In this document: positions 24,037-32,336 of the stretch, one piece after another
Position numbering within the stretch: the stretch's first letter is position 1
How the letters are laid out: each line of letters opens with the position of its first letter
NCBI RefSeq assembly: GCF_016714285.1
Contig: NZ_JADJNN010000002.1
Coordinates: 209,001-273,000 of the forward strand
DNA: 64,000 bases
Reading direction: 5' to 3'
Origin: Nannocystis sp.
GTDB taxonomy: Bacteria; Myxococcota_A; Polyangia; Nannocystales; Nannocystaceae
Translations under genes and position numbers: made by a program
Notes under the pieces: model-generated
Databases searched by the model: none
What the model was told of the DNA's origin: nothing
What the model saw: the letters and a program-made list of their open reading frames with translations, nothing else

Positions 24037-24896
24037 TCGGCCTTGACGCCCGCGGCGGCGGCGTGGGCCCGGTCGGCGACCCACCTGGCAAGCGCCCGCA
24101 GCGGCTCGGCGCGGACGCCGAACTGGGCGGCCAGCCCGTCGCACTCGCCGACCAGCTGATCGACGCGGGCCAGCGCCTGCGGGCGCAGTGCCTGCTGGTC
24201 GTCGTCGAGGATGTCGTCGGCGTGCTGAAAGGCGATGCCGAACTTCAGGCCCCAGGCCTCGAGGTCACGCACTTGCGCCTCGGTCGCGCCGCCACACAGG
24301 GCACCCATCGCGCCGCCGGCGGCATAGAGGGCGCCGGTCTTGAGCGCGTGCACCCGCTCGAGCAGCTCGAGCGCGTGGATGTCCTGGCCGTGCTGGATGT
24401 CGAGGGCCTGCCCGCCGACCATGCCGTGGATCCCGGCGTGGTGAGCGAGGCGTGTCATGGCAGCGGCGATGCGATCGCCCGAGATGCCGGCGGCGCCGCG
24501 GCCGAGGACCTCGAAGGCGCGGGTGAGGAGCGCGTCGCCGATGAGGATCGCCTGGGCATGACCGAAGGCGACGTGGACGGTCGGCCGACCGCGGCGCTCG
24601 AGGTCGTTGTCCATCGCCGGGAGGTCGTCGTGGACCAGCGAGTAGGCGTGGATCATCTCCAGCGCGCAGCTGGCCGGCAACGCGTTCGTGACGCTCCCCC
24701 CGGCGGCCTCGCAGGCGGCGATCGTGATCATCGGCCGCATGCGCTTGCCGCCCTGCAGGACCGCGTAGCGCATGCCCTCCTTGAGTCGACCCGGGTCACC
24801 GCCCGCGGCGTCGATCTCGGGCAGCGCCTGCGCGAGGGCCTCGTCCGCCTGGTGCCGGCGGTCGTTCACGTATGCCTTCAGGTCAAACGCTGTCAT
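24033..24896 (-). CDS. ispA: Short-chain polyprenyl diphosphate synthase (farnesyl/geranylgeranyl)
   Basis: A 287-residue trans-prenyltransferase that condenses isopentenyl diphosphate with an allylic diphosphate. It has GGKRMRPM, the first Asp-rich motif LVHDDLPAMDND, the KTGALYAAG segment and the second motif FQHADDILDDD. Bulky residues before the first Asp motif (HAYSLVHDD) are compatible with a C15-C20 product; the exact chain length cannot be read. It overlaps the xseB end by 14 bp, the classic xseB-ispA arrangement, although dxs is absent. It would supply precursors for isoprenoids, including those used by the UbiA- and cyclase-like proteins. Confidence 0.94.
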   Translation of the reverse strand: MTAFDLKAYVNDRRHQADEALAQALPEIDAAGGDPGRLKEGMRYAVLQGGKRMRPMITIAACEAAGGSVTNALPASCALEMIHAYSLVHDDLPAMDNDLERRGRPTVHVAFGHAQAILIGDALLTRAFEVLGRGAAGISGDRIAAAMTRLAHHAGIHGMVGGQALDIQHGQDIHALELLERVHALKTGALYAAGGAMGALCGGATEAQVRDLEAWGLKFGIAFQHADDILDDDQQALRPQALARVDQLVGECDGLAAQFGVRAEPLRALARWVADRAHAAAAGVKAD

Positions 24897-25215
24897 CGTC
24901 GTCGCCTCCGTCGTCGTCATCCTCGTTGGTGCCGGGGAAGGGCGCTGTGCCGTCGCGACCTTCGAGCAACATCTCGACCCGTTGCTCAACCGCGTCGAGC
25001 AGCTGGCCGCCCTGTCGTGCCAGGCGCACGCCGTCCTCGAAGCGCTTGAGGGCGCTCTCCAGCGGCAAGTCACCGGCCTCGAGCTCGGCGACCACCCGCT
25101 CGAGTTCACCGAGGACCTGGTCGATCGCGGGTGACGTAAGCTCAGGGGCCGCCATCGCAGCTTCACCAGGCTTGGCGCGGCGCCGAGGTGTTGAGGATGA
25201 GGCAGGGGTCGCCAT
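24883..25215 (-). CDS. xseB: Exodeoxyribonuclease VII small subunit
   Basis: The 110-residue product is the small helical subunit of exonuclease VII, which degrades single-stranded DNA. The helical hairpin PAIDQVLGELERVVAELEAGDLPLESALKRFEDG is the family signature, and GRDGTAPFP follows, with an unusual poly-Asp C-terminal tail (DDDDGGDDDD). ATG 25215 gives a basic leader; ATG 25155 (MAAPELT) would give a 90-residue product closer to the usual length. It overlaps ispA by 14 bp. The large subunit gene xseA is not nearby. Confidence 0.9.
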   Translation of the reverse strand: MATPASSSTPRRRAKPGEAAMAAPELTSPAIDQVLGELERVVAELEAGDLPLESALKRFEDGVRLARQGGQLLDAVEQRVEMLLEGRDGTAPFPGTNEDDDDGGDDDDSV

Positions 25216-25292
25216 GCGCGGCGGACTATAAGGGTTCGGTTTCACGCCCGCAACGCTTGCCGCACGGCGGGGCTCGCGTTACGGTCACGGCG

Positions 25293-25808
25293 ATGCACGA
25301 TCGGCGGCACCACCCAATCGGGACCGACGTCGAGACCTTGATGGGTCAGTTCCACGCGTATCTTGAGAAGAAGCAGCTCAAGTCGACGCGCCAGCGGGAC
25401 CTCATCGCCCAGAAGTTCTTCAGCACCGATGGCCACATGAGCATCGAGGAGCTGCTGCACCTCAGCCGCTCGGAGAACCCCCGCATCGGCTACGCGACCG
25501 TGTACCGCACGCTGAAGCTGCTCACCGAGTGTGGCCTCGCGGCGCTGCGCCGCTTCGGCGACGGCCAGACGATGTACGAGACGGCGGGCGACACCGAACA
25601 CCACGACCACCTGATCTGCATCGAGTGTCAGCACGTGCTCGAGTTCCAGAACGACGACATCGAGAGGGAGCAGGAGCGGGTCGCTCGCAGCTTCGGCTTC
25701 AACCTCGTCCGCCACCGACTCGAGCTGTACGGCCTGTGCCCACGCGCACGCGGCATCAAGGGCGGCTGGTGCCCTGCGGACGAAGCGGCGCTGCGTAAGG
25801 GTGACTGA
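25293..25808 (+). CDS. Fur-family transcriptional regulator
   Basis: The 171-residue metalloregulator has an N-terminal winged helix (about 20-90; KSTRQRDLIAQKFF, IGYATVYRTLKLL) and the dimerisation/metal domain with HHDHLICIECQHVLEF. That provides the first Cys pair and sensing His residues. The second C-terminal CxxC of E. coli Fur is missing; instead there are single Cys residues (LYGLCPRARGIKGGWC). It resembles Fur more than Zur or PerR by its HHDH motif, so iron is the likely ligand. The following gene, two bases downstream, is a FeoB-associated-type Cys-rich protein, consistent with iron. It is divergent from xseB. Confidence 0.92.
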   Translation: MHDRRHHPIGTDVETLMGQFHAYLEKKQLKSTRQRDLIAQKFFSTDGHMSIEELLHLSRSENPRIGYATVYRTLKLLTECGLAALRRFGDGQTMYETAGDTEHHDHLICIECQHVLEFQNDDIEREQERVARSFGFNLVRHRLELYGLCPRARGIKGGWCPADEAALRKGD

Positions 25809-25809
25809 C

Positions 25810-26121
25810 ATGCTGCCGTCCCCGCGCTCCGTGCTCGCCGATCTTGGGCCCTCACTCTCGGATGGGCTGTCGGGGTGGCAGGCGTGGTGGCAGACCGGGG
25901 CGGTGTTGCTGTGCATCACCGTGGCCGTGGCCTGGCTCACCGCGCGCTGGCTGAACCGCCGCCGCAGCGGCTGTGCCGGGGATTGCAGCCGCTGTGTGGC
26001 CCACGGCGCCGAGACCAGGCCCGGGACCTGTGCTCGCACGCAGGATGGCCCGGGGATCCGCTCTGCGAGCCTGCGTGTGCTGCCCGGGACCGCGAATCTT
26101 CCCCACTCAGGCGACGTCTAG
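25810..26121 (+). CDS. FeoB-associated-type Cys-rich membrane protein
   Basis: A 103-residue protein with one membrane helix (about 26-45, WWQTGAVLLCITVAVAWLTA) followed by a basic patch and the cluster CAGDCSRC, as in small proteins near ferrous iron transporters. The role of that family is not established. It directly follows the Fur-family gene (GTG 25801 overlapping the Fur stop is an alternative start), so the two are likely cotranscribed. No feoA or feoB is present in the window. The C-terminal 50 residues are variable and carry two more Cys residues. Confidence 0.75.
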   Translation: MLPSPRSVLADLGPSLSDGLSGWQAWWQTGAVLLCITVAVAWLTARWLNRRRSGCAGDCSRCVAHGAETRPGTCARTQDGPGIRSASLRVLPGTANLPHSGDV

Positions 26122-26158
26122 CCGCCCCAATCGCTGACCTACCAGCTCCGGAGTCTGT

Positions 26159-26500
26159 ATGCGCCCTGTCATGATCGTCCTGTCCCTGTCCCTCGCCCTG
26201 ACCTCCGCCTGCGCGGGTGGTATCGGTGGCAGCTTCCGCGGCAACGGCACCAGCGCCAAGCCCGTTCCCGTCGCCAAGGTGAAGACCGTCGCCTCCAAGG
26301 ACGCGATGGCCACCGGTTACGTCGAGCTCGGCATCGCCAAGGGCTTCGCCCCGACCGCCCAGCAGGCGGTCGACCAGGCCAAGATCCACTGCGCCCAGCA
26401 CGGCGGCACCTACCTCATCATGAACGTCGAGCCGTTCCAGTCGGGCAGCAACTTCACGGTCGATGCCACCTGCGCGACCGACGGCCCGGCCAAGAAGTGA
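26159..26500 (+). CDS. Small predicted lipoprotein
   Basis: The 113-residue product starts with a lipoprotein signal (MRPVMIVLSLSLALTSAC, Cys18). The mature domain has ATGYVELGIAKGFAPTAQQAVDQAKIHCAQHGGTYLIM and a second Cys near residue 105 that could form a disulfide with the CAQHGG Cys. This resembles small YdgH/DUF-type stress lipoproteins only in size, so no family is claimed. It is followed by a convincing terminator. Confidence 0.78.
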   Translation: MRPVMIVLSLSLALTSACAGGIGGSFRGNGTSAKPVPVAKVKTVASKDAMATGYVELGIAKGFAPTAQQAVDQAKIHCAQHGGTYLIMNVEPFQSGSNFTVDATCATDGPAKK

Positions 26501-26520
26501 TCACCGCCGCGTCTTGAGCC

Positions 26521-26557
26521 GAGGCGTCCCGCTCGCGCGGGGCGCCTCGCGGCGTTT
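26521..26557 (+). terminator. Intrinsic terminator after the small lipoprotein gene
   Basis: GAGGCGTCCC (26521-26530) pairs with GGGGCGCCTC (26539-26548) through ten pairs including one G-T, with an 8-base loop, followed by GCGGCGTTTAAT. The short T-run makes it moderate. Confidence 0.7.
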
Positions 26558-26610
26558 AATGAACCGGCCCCGAAGACCATGGCCCCGGGGACATGTCCTC
26601 TCAGCCAGCC

Positions 26611-27708
26611 TCAGGATCGCCGGCGGTTGGCCTCGGCGGCCTCATCTTCACGGCGGGCGTGCTCCATCAACAGATAAGTGACGGAGGTCGGCTCGATCTG
26701 CCCGCCCTCGGACTCGGAGCCTGGCGGCAAGGTGAAGAACTCGAACTGACCGCTGGACCACGACAGCAGCTCGAAGACCCGCTCGTGCGGGTGCTGGACC
26801 CGATCGCCGAGGTTCTTCACGTCGCGCAGGATGCCGTTGACGATGCGCAGCACGGCGTGGTCGTCGCCGTTGTCGAGCCGCAGGTCACCCGTCTTCTTCT
26901 CGGCTTCGAGGAAGGAGAGCACGCTGCCGAGACGGACGTGGTGCAGGTCGCCGCGGAGCCCGCGGCTCTCGACCGCGGGGTTGGGGTTACCGGCGCGGCG
27001 GGCCAGCACGCCCTGGATGCGGGCGATGATCTCGTCGGCGGGCAGGGTCTTCGGCAGGTAGTCGTCGACGCCCATGCGGTAGCCCTGCAGACGAGACATG
27101 TCGTCGCTGAGCGCGGTGAGGAACACGATCGGGATGTGGGCCAGCTTCTTGCGGGCGCGGGCCATCCGCAGCAGCGTCCAGCCGTCCATCTCGGGCATCT
27201 CGACGTCCGTGAGGATCAGGTCGGGCTCCTGCTTGAGCGCGGCGGACATCGCCAGCAGGCCGTTGTCAGCGGTGCTGACGTTGATACCGCGGGCGCGGAG
27301 CGCCGTGCTGAGCTCGCTGCGCACGCTCGGCGAGTCATCGACGAGCAGGACGTTGATCGGCTTGTTCGGGGCGGCCTCGACGGCCGCGGGCGCGGCGTCG
27401 ATGAGGACCGAGTTCACGCAGAGGCTGAGGATCTTGTCCTGCTCCGCGGTGAAGTTCACCAGCTTGATGAGGGTACCCTTGCCCCCATCGGCCCCCGGGT
27501 CGCTGACGCTGCCGCTGAGGTACAAGATGGCCCGGTTCGGCAGGCTCAGCTTGATGCGGACCACCTGTTCCACCGCGAGGTTGCGGACGCTGGGTAGCAT
27601 CAAGAAGCCACGCCGCAGGTTGTCCGTGTACTCGACCAGAAAGTCGTCGTAGGATTCGAAGCGAACGCCGAACGTGGCGATCTTGGCTTGTTTGGGCTGC
27701 TCAGCCAT
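26611..27708 (-). CDS. Response regulator: PilZ-like, receiver, DUF4388-type domains
   Basis: A 365-residue cytosolic signalling protein. Residues 1-105 resemble the myxobacterial PilZ-related domain (FGVRFESYDDFLVEYTDNLRRGFLML...). Residues 118-240 are a CheY-like receiver with acidic pair VDDSPS, phospho-acceptor Asp168 in LTDVEMPEMDG, and conserved T and K (FLTALS, DYLPKTL). Residues 255-360 match a DUF4388-type domain (LRGDLHHVRLGSVLSFLEAEKKTGDLRL...FEFFTLPP). This layout is common in Myxococcota and is often linked to motility or polarity; here no kinase is adjacent. It is divergent from the retropepsin operon, and ATG 27708 is well placed. Confidence 0.88.
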   Translation of the reverse strand: MAEQPKQAKIATFGVRFESYDDFLVEYTDNLRRGFLMLPSVRNLAVEQVVRIKLSLPNRAILYLSGSVSDPGADGGKGTLIKLVNFTAEQDKILSLCVNSVLIDAAPAAVEAAPNKPINVLLVDDSPSVRSELSTALRARGINVSTADNGLLAMSAALKQEPDLILTDVEMPEMDGWTLLRMARARKKLAHIPIVFLTALSDDMSRLQGYRMGVDDYLPKTLPADEIIARIQGVLARRAGNPNPAVESRGLRGDLHHVRLGSVLSFLEAEKKTGDLRLDNGDDHAVLRIVNGILRDVKNLGDRVQHPHERVFELLSWSSGQFEFFTLPPGSESEGGQIEPTSVTYLLMEHARREDEAAEANRRRS

Positions 27709-27791
27709 TCCCGCCGTGTATCCTACGGATTTTGCCGCGGGGATCCAACGACCGTCTTCAGATGCCCCCAATTTCGGATAGTATCCCCGCC

Positions 27792-29069
27792 GTGAACAAA
27801 CCGCGCCTCGGACGCTCGAGTCCAACCGCTACGGGCACGGGTACGGGCACGGGCGCTGCATCGTCGGGGACGTTGACGACGATGCTGTGGGTGGCGCTGG
27901 TGTTTACTTCTGTGCTGGTCCTGCCACTGGCGCTTTGGTGCAACTTTTCGCTCGCACGGGTCGCCCAGCTCGACCCCTACACCAACACGGTGTGGCTGGG
28001 GTTACTCAGCGTGGTGGTCACACTGGCCCTGCCGATGGGGTTGGCGGCGTGGAAGCACGGGGGCGACTCACGGCGGTTGTGGGCGACCGCTGCGTGGCTG
28101 CCGCTGGCCTGGAACATGGTCGGGCTGCTGCTGCTCACCCAGATCGCGCCGCAGGCGCTGGTGACGGCGCTGCGTTCGCAAGACAACTGGGTGGCGCAGG
28201 GCCTGGGGGACGACCACGGGGTCACGCGGATCGCGAGCGCGATCGGGCACAGCCTGGCCGACCAGATCGACCCGCCCGAGGACATCCCGGCGGTCGAGGC
28301 GCCCAGCCCCACGCCGCTGCGAACCGCCTCGGCCACGGAGATCGCCGTCCCCTTCTCCGCCACTGGCAACGCGATCTTGATGAGCGTCGAGCTGCAGGGG
28401 CCCGCCGGGCGCACCGTGCTGCCCTACCTGTTCGACACCGGCGCCTCGTTCACCACGGTCAACAGCAAGACCGCCGCGAAGCTCGGCCTCGCGGTGCCAG
28501 ACGACGCCCCCACCCTGCAGTTCAACACCGCGAGCGGTCCGCGCGAGAGCCGAATGGTGTATCTGCCCGGCCTGCGCCTCGGCGAGACCGTGCTCGAGGG
28601 GTTGCTCGTCTCGGTGTGTGACGGCTGCGTCAACGAGCGGACCGAGGGGCTGCTCGGGCTCAACGTGATGCGCGAATTCTTCGTGCAAATGGACTATCAG
28701 GCCGAGCGCATGCACCTGATCCCGCGCCAGCACGACGGCAGGCCCAACCGCGCCTACGACATCGGGCCGACGGTGAAGCTCGACGTCGAGGGCACGCCGG
28801 AGATCTGGCTCGGACGGATCCGGTGGATCCTCGTGGTCGAGAACCGCGGCACGGTGGCGATCGAGGGGGTGATCCCCGAGGTCCAGTTCTCCAACGGTCA
28901 GCGCATGCGCGGCGCGCCGATCGCCCGCATCGAGCCTGGCAAGTCCGGCAGATCGCTCGTCGAGGGCAAGACTCAGGGCCCCGAGGATCTCGACAAGAAG
29001 CCGGGCGCTGCCCGGGCCGACAAGGACGAGCTCGGCTTCACCTTGACGGTGGCAGAGGCGTACTGGTGA
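27792..29069 (+). CDS. Membrane-anchored retropepsin-like aspartic protease
   Basis: The product (425 residues from GTG 27792; ATG 27762 adds ten) starts with a Thr/Gly repeat. Three hydrophobic helices follow (about 32-55, 70-89 and 100-122), then a linker and a retropepsin-like domain (about 180-310). Its active-site motif is LFDTGASFTTV with a single catalytic Asp, followed by the flap and LLGLNVMREF. Single-domain aspartic proteases of this type act as dimers. A C-terminal 110-residue region follows. The stop overlaps the next start by one base (TGATG), so it heads a three-gene operon. Confidence 0.82.
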   Translation: MNKPRLGRSSPTATGTGTGTGAASSGTLTTMLWVALVFTSVLVLPLALWCNFSLARVAQLDPYTNTVWLGLLSVVVTLALPMGLAAWKHGGDSRRLWATAAWLPLAWNMVGLLLLTQIAPQALVTALRSQDNWVAQGLGDDHGVTRIASAIGHSLADQIDPPEDIPAVEAPSPTPLRTASATEIAVPFSATGNAILMSVELQGPAGRTVLPYLFDTGASFTTVNSKTAAKLGLAVPDDAPTLQFNTASGPRESRMVYLPGLRLGETVLEGLLVSVCDGCVNERTEGLLGLNVMREFFVQMDYQAERMHLIPRQHDGRPNRAYDIGPTVKLDVEGTPEIWLGRIRWILVVENRGTVAIEGVIPEVQFSNGQRMRGAPIARIEPGKSGRSLVEGKTQGPEDLDKKPGAARADKDELGFTLTVAEAYW

Positions 29070-29770
29070 TGCTGGCTGAGGTCGTGGAGCTGCCCGCTCG
29101 TTGGCCATACATCGTCGCGGTGCTGATCCCGGCGGCGATCCTCGTGTACTGGCTCGGCAATCTTCGGGCGCAGCGGCAGATGTCGGCGCGCAACACCGAG
29201 CCTCGCGGACGTCGCGGACCGCGGCAACGCAGCAAGGACGACCCGCAGTTCTCGGCGATGGTCGGGCGCATGCTGCAGCGCGGCCTGGCCACGCCGATCG
29301 CGGAGGCGCCGGAGGGGCCGGTGCTGATCCGTGGGGTCCTGGCCGCGGCCGACGGAAGCCTCGGCGGCGCGCCTGGGCGCGAGTGCGTGTGGCGCAACCG
29401 CAGCGGGGCCGGGCCGGACGCCGCGGTCGCCGTCGAGTACGTGACGGTCGCCGACGCCACCGGACGGGCCACGCTGGAGCACCTGGGGCGCGCCGATGTC
29501 GTCGCCCCGGAGGACCGGGTCGGGCCGCACCGGGTGTTCTGCTCCCTCCTGCTCGGCGACGAGGTCGAGGTCGTTGGGCGGTTCAAACACGAACGCTTCG
29601 GGCAAGATCCCGACCCGACGCGCCTGGTTTACGGCACACTCGGCGCAGACGGCAGCCTCCACGTCCGTGTGTGCAAGCGCGAGCCTGTGCCGCTCGCACG
29701 CGACGATCTCCCCGAAGCTCCATCGTCCGCCACCTCAGGTCAACCATCGTCAGGAACCACCATCTCATGA
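29069..29770 (+). CDS. GIDE-like membrane protein
   Basis: A 233-residue protein with a single N-terminal membrane helix (about 11-31, WPYIVAVLIPAAILVYWLG) and a basic linker. The domain from about 78 (GPVLIRGVLAAADG...GRECVWRN...VEDRVGPHRVF) resembles the GIDE domain of bacterial proteins related to mitochondrial MUL1. The RING part found in eukaryotes is absent. The C-terminus is Ser/Thr-rich. Its role is unknown. It is coupled to the retropepsin-like gene before it and overlaps the TPR lipoprotein gene after it (ATGA at 29767-29770). This suggests a shared envelope quality-control role. Confidence 0.68.
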   Translation: MLAEVVELPARWPYIVAVLIPAAILVYWLGNLRAQRQMSARNTEPRGRRGPRQRSKDDPQFSAMVGRMLQRGLATPIAEAPEGPVLIRGVLAAADGSLGGAPGRECVWRNRSGAGPDAAVAVEYVTVADATGRATLEHLGRADVVAPEDRVGPHRVFCSLLLGDEVEVVGRFKHERFGQDPDPTRLVYGTLGADGSLHVRVCKREPVPLARDDLPEAPSSATSGQPSSGTTIS

Positions 29771-30630
29771 AGCGCACTCTGCTCTGCCTCACCGCCTTCG
29801 CCTTGCTCGGCGCCTGCAAGAAGGACCCGGACACCACCAAGCCCGACGACCCGAAGCCCGGCGACACAGGCGGCGCGCCCGGGGACACCGGCGGCGCTGT
29901 GACGCCCGGCGTCCCGCAGGAGCCCGATCCGCCGGCGATCGCCCAGGCCCGCGACCAGTACATCCTCGGCAACTTCGACAAGGCCAAGGAGATCCTCGAG
30001 CCGCTGACGGCCGACCTGAAGGCCCGGCAGCAGCTGCGCGCCTCGGGGCTCAGCGCCGGCTGGCTCGCGCTGTCGGTGGTCGAGCCGGTCGCCGAGAACG
30101 CCAAGGAGCCGGCCGAGCACGCGGTGGCGATGGGTGACCAGACCGCCGACAAGGAGGTGCAGGTCATCGCCAAGCTGGCCCTCGGCGCCTACCAGCTCGG
30201 CATGGACGAGGACGCCAACGCAGCCACCAACTTCGAGGCGGCGTACAAGCTGCAGAGCGACGGCCCGAACGCCGGGTTGGCGCTGGTGCTGTACGGCGAG
30301 GCCAAGATCAACATGGCCTTCGGCGGCGAGGACAAGGACCAGATCGCCAACCCTGGCGAGCTCGATTCGGCCGCCTCGACCTTCGTGAAGGCCCAGCGCA
30401 CGGCCACCGCTCCGGGCAGCGAGCTCATCGCGGCGCGGGCCCTGGAGGGCCTCGCGTCGGTCGCCAACTACAAGAAGAACTTCAAGGAGGCCTGCACGCA
30501 GGCCGAGGAGGCGCTGAAGATCTACGCCGCCAAGAGCGCCGGACAGGCGCTGGTCGAGCGCATCGAGGCGATCAAGGACGCCGCGAATTGCGGCAAGAGC
30601 CCGGCCGCCGCCAAGGCCCCGGCCAAGTAG
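29767..30630 (+). CDS. TPR-like lipoprotein
   Basis: A 287-residue lipoprotein (MKRTLLCLTAFALLGAC, Cys17, then KKDPDTTKPDD). A Gly/Asp/Thr-rich tandem linker (GDTGGAPGDTGGA) precedes an all-helical region with at least four TPR-like repeats (ARDQYILGNFDKAKEILEPL, NFKEACTQAEEALKIYA). TPR domains bind protein partners, so it may be the docking component for the membrane proteins encoded just upstream. It starts in a four-base overlap with the preceding gene and is followed by a strong hairpin. Confidence 0.83.
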   Translation: MKRTLLCLTAFALLGACKKDPDTTKPDDPKPGDTGGAPGDTGGAVTPGVPQEPDPPAIAQARDQYILGNFDKAKEILEPLTADLKARQQLRASGLSAGWLALSVVEPVAENAKEPAEHAVAMGDQTADKEVQVIAKLALGAYQLGMDEDANAATNFEAAYKLQSDGPNAGLALVLYGEAKINMAFGGEDKDQIANPGELDSAASTFVKAQRTATAPGSELIAARALEGLASVANYKKNFKEACTQAEEALKIYAAKSAGQALVERIEAIKDAANCGKSPAAAKAPAK

Positions 30631-30638
30631 GAATCACG

Positions 30639-30667
30639 GGCCCCCCAACTTCACTGGCCGGGGGGCC
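30639..30667 (+). terminator. GC-rich terminator-like hairpin
   Basis: GGCCCCCC (30639-30646) pairs perfectly with GGGGGGCC (30660-30667) around a 13-base loop, directly after the TPR lipoprotein stop and before lysS. Only TTG follows, so it may act with Rho or as an attenuating hairpin. Confidence 0.65.
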
Positions 30668-30698
30668 TTGTGCCCGCGGGCCTGTTCGCGCGACAACC

Positions 30699-32336
30699 AT
30701 GCCCGCCATGGAGTCGCACGACCCCTTCCTGAACCACTGGGCCGACCAGGCCGCCGCCAAGACCCTCGCTGCGCACCCCGAGGCGAAGCGGATCACCGTC
30801 GCCGCCGGGATCACGCCGTCGGGGGTCGTGCACGTCGGCAACTTCCGCGAGGTGATGACGGTCGACCTGGTCGCGCGGGCGCTGCGGGACCGCGGCGCCG
30901 ACGTGCGCTTCATCTACTCATGGGACGACTTCGACGTGTTCCGCAAGGTGCCCGAGGGCATGCCGAAGCGCGAGCTCTTGGCGACGCATCTCGGTCGCAG
31001 CATCGTCGACGTGCCAGACCCCTGGGACCAGCACGACAGCTACGCCGCGCACCACATCGCCCAGTTCGAGCGCAGCATGGAGCCGCTCGGCATCCGGCCG
31101 GAGTTCATCCGCCAGTCGGCGCAGTACCGCAAGGGCACCTACGCGGTCGGCATCCAGAAGGCGCTGCAGCAGGCGAGCAAGATCCGCGACATCTTGAACC
31201 GCGTGCGCGAGCAGACCACCGCCCACTCGCGCGTCGACGACGACTGGCTGCCGCTGTCCGGCTTCTGCGACGAGTGCGGGCGCGACAAGCTGCGCTTCCA
31301 GATCACGGGCGAGTGGACGGTGCACTACAACTGCGAGCGCTGCGGCCACGAGCGTGACGTCGACCTGCGCAGCGGCGGCAACCTCAAGCTGCCGTGGCGC
31401 ATCGACTGGCCGATGCGCTGGGCCCACGAGGGCGTGTGCTTCGAGCCAGGCGGCAAGGACCACAGCACCGCGGGCGGCAGCTACGACACCGCGAAGGACA
31501 TCGTGCGCGAGGTCTACGGCTTCCGCGCGCCGGAGTACGTGGGCTACGACTTCGTGCGGATCAAGGGCCGCGCCGGCAAGATCTCGAGCTCCAAGGGCGG
31601 GGTCGTCACGGTGACCGACTGCCTCGAGGTCTACGAGCCCGAGGTGCTGCGCTGGATCTTCGTGTCGTACCGGCCCAACACCGAGTTCCAGATCAGCTTC
31701 GACGTCGACGTGATCGCGCTCTACGAGGCCTACGATCGCCTGCGCCGGGTCGCCTACGGGCTCGAGGAGGCCAAGGACGAGCAGAAGAAGCTGGTGGCCC
31801 AGCGCGCGCTGCAGCTGGCGAGCGTCGATCACCACCGCGTCGGCCCCGGCGAGGTGATGCCCTTCCTCCCGGGCTTTCGCCACCTCAGCATGATCTTGCA
31901 GATCTTCGAGGGGAACATCGGTCAGACGATCAATCACTACAAGCTCGCCGGGTTGATCAAGACCGACGCGGAGCGCGTGCAGTGCACGGCGCGCGCTCGC
32001 TGCGTCAAGAACTGGCTCGAGAAGTTCGCGCCCGAGGAGTTCCTCTTCATCATCCGCAAGACGCCGAAGACCCGGGCGCTGACGCCGGACGAGGCGACCT
32101 GCCTGCGGCGCATCGTCGAGGTGTTGCAGGCCGACGCGACGCTCGACGAGGACGGGCTGGTGCCGACGATGAAGACGCTGACCGCCGGCACATCGCTCGA
32201 CAACAAGACCTTCCTGCCGGTCGTGTACGACCTGCTCATCGACCGCGACAAGGGGCCGAAGCTGACGACGCTGATCACCGCGATGGGGATCTCGCACGCG
32301 CTCGAGCTGCTGGCCCCGAGCCTCGAACAGCCCTAG
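30699..32336 (+). CDS. lysS: Class I lysyl-tRNA synthetase
   Basis: A 545-residue enzyme charging tRNA-Lys. It is the class I (archaeal-type, Rossmann-fold) form: HVGNF (45-49) stands for HIGH and KISSSKG (294-300) for KMSKS. A two-pair Cys zinc site (CDECGRDK...CERCGHE) sits in the connective region, and a helical anticodon-binding half follows residue 330. Most bacteria use the unrelated class II LysRS, so this is a lineage-marking choice; class I forms are known in archaea, spirochaetes, alphaproteobacteria and some deltaproteobacterial lineages. A second ATG at 30708 is possible. The stop shares CTAG with the convergent gene. Confidence 0.95.
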   Translation: MPAMESHDPFLNHWADQAAAKTLAAHPEAKRITVAAGITPSGVVHVGNFREVMTVDLVARALRDRGADVRFIYSWDDFDVFRKVPEGMPKRELLATHLGRSIVDVPDPWDQHDSYAAHHIAQFERSMEPLGIRPEFIRQSAQYRKGTYAVGIQKALQQASKIRDILNRVREQTTAHSRVDDDWLPLSGFCDECGRDKLRFQITGEWTVHYNCERCGHERDVDLRSGGNLKLPWRIDWPMRWAHEGVCFEPGGKDHSTAGGSYDTAKDIVREVYGFRAPEYVGYDFVRIKGRAGKISSSKGGVVTVTDCLEVYEPEVLRWIFVSYRPNTEFQISFDVDVIALYEAYDRLRRVAYGLEEAKDEQKKLVAQRALQLASVDHHRVGPGEVMPFLPGFRHLSMILQIFEGNIGQTINHYKLAGLIKTDAERVQCTARARCVKNWLEKFAPEEFLFIIRKTPKTRALTPDEATCLRRIVEVLQADATLDEDGLVPTMKTLTAGTSLDNKTFLPVVYDLLIDRDKGPKLTTLITAMGISHALELLAPSLEQP

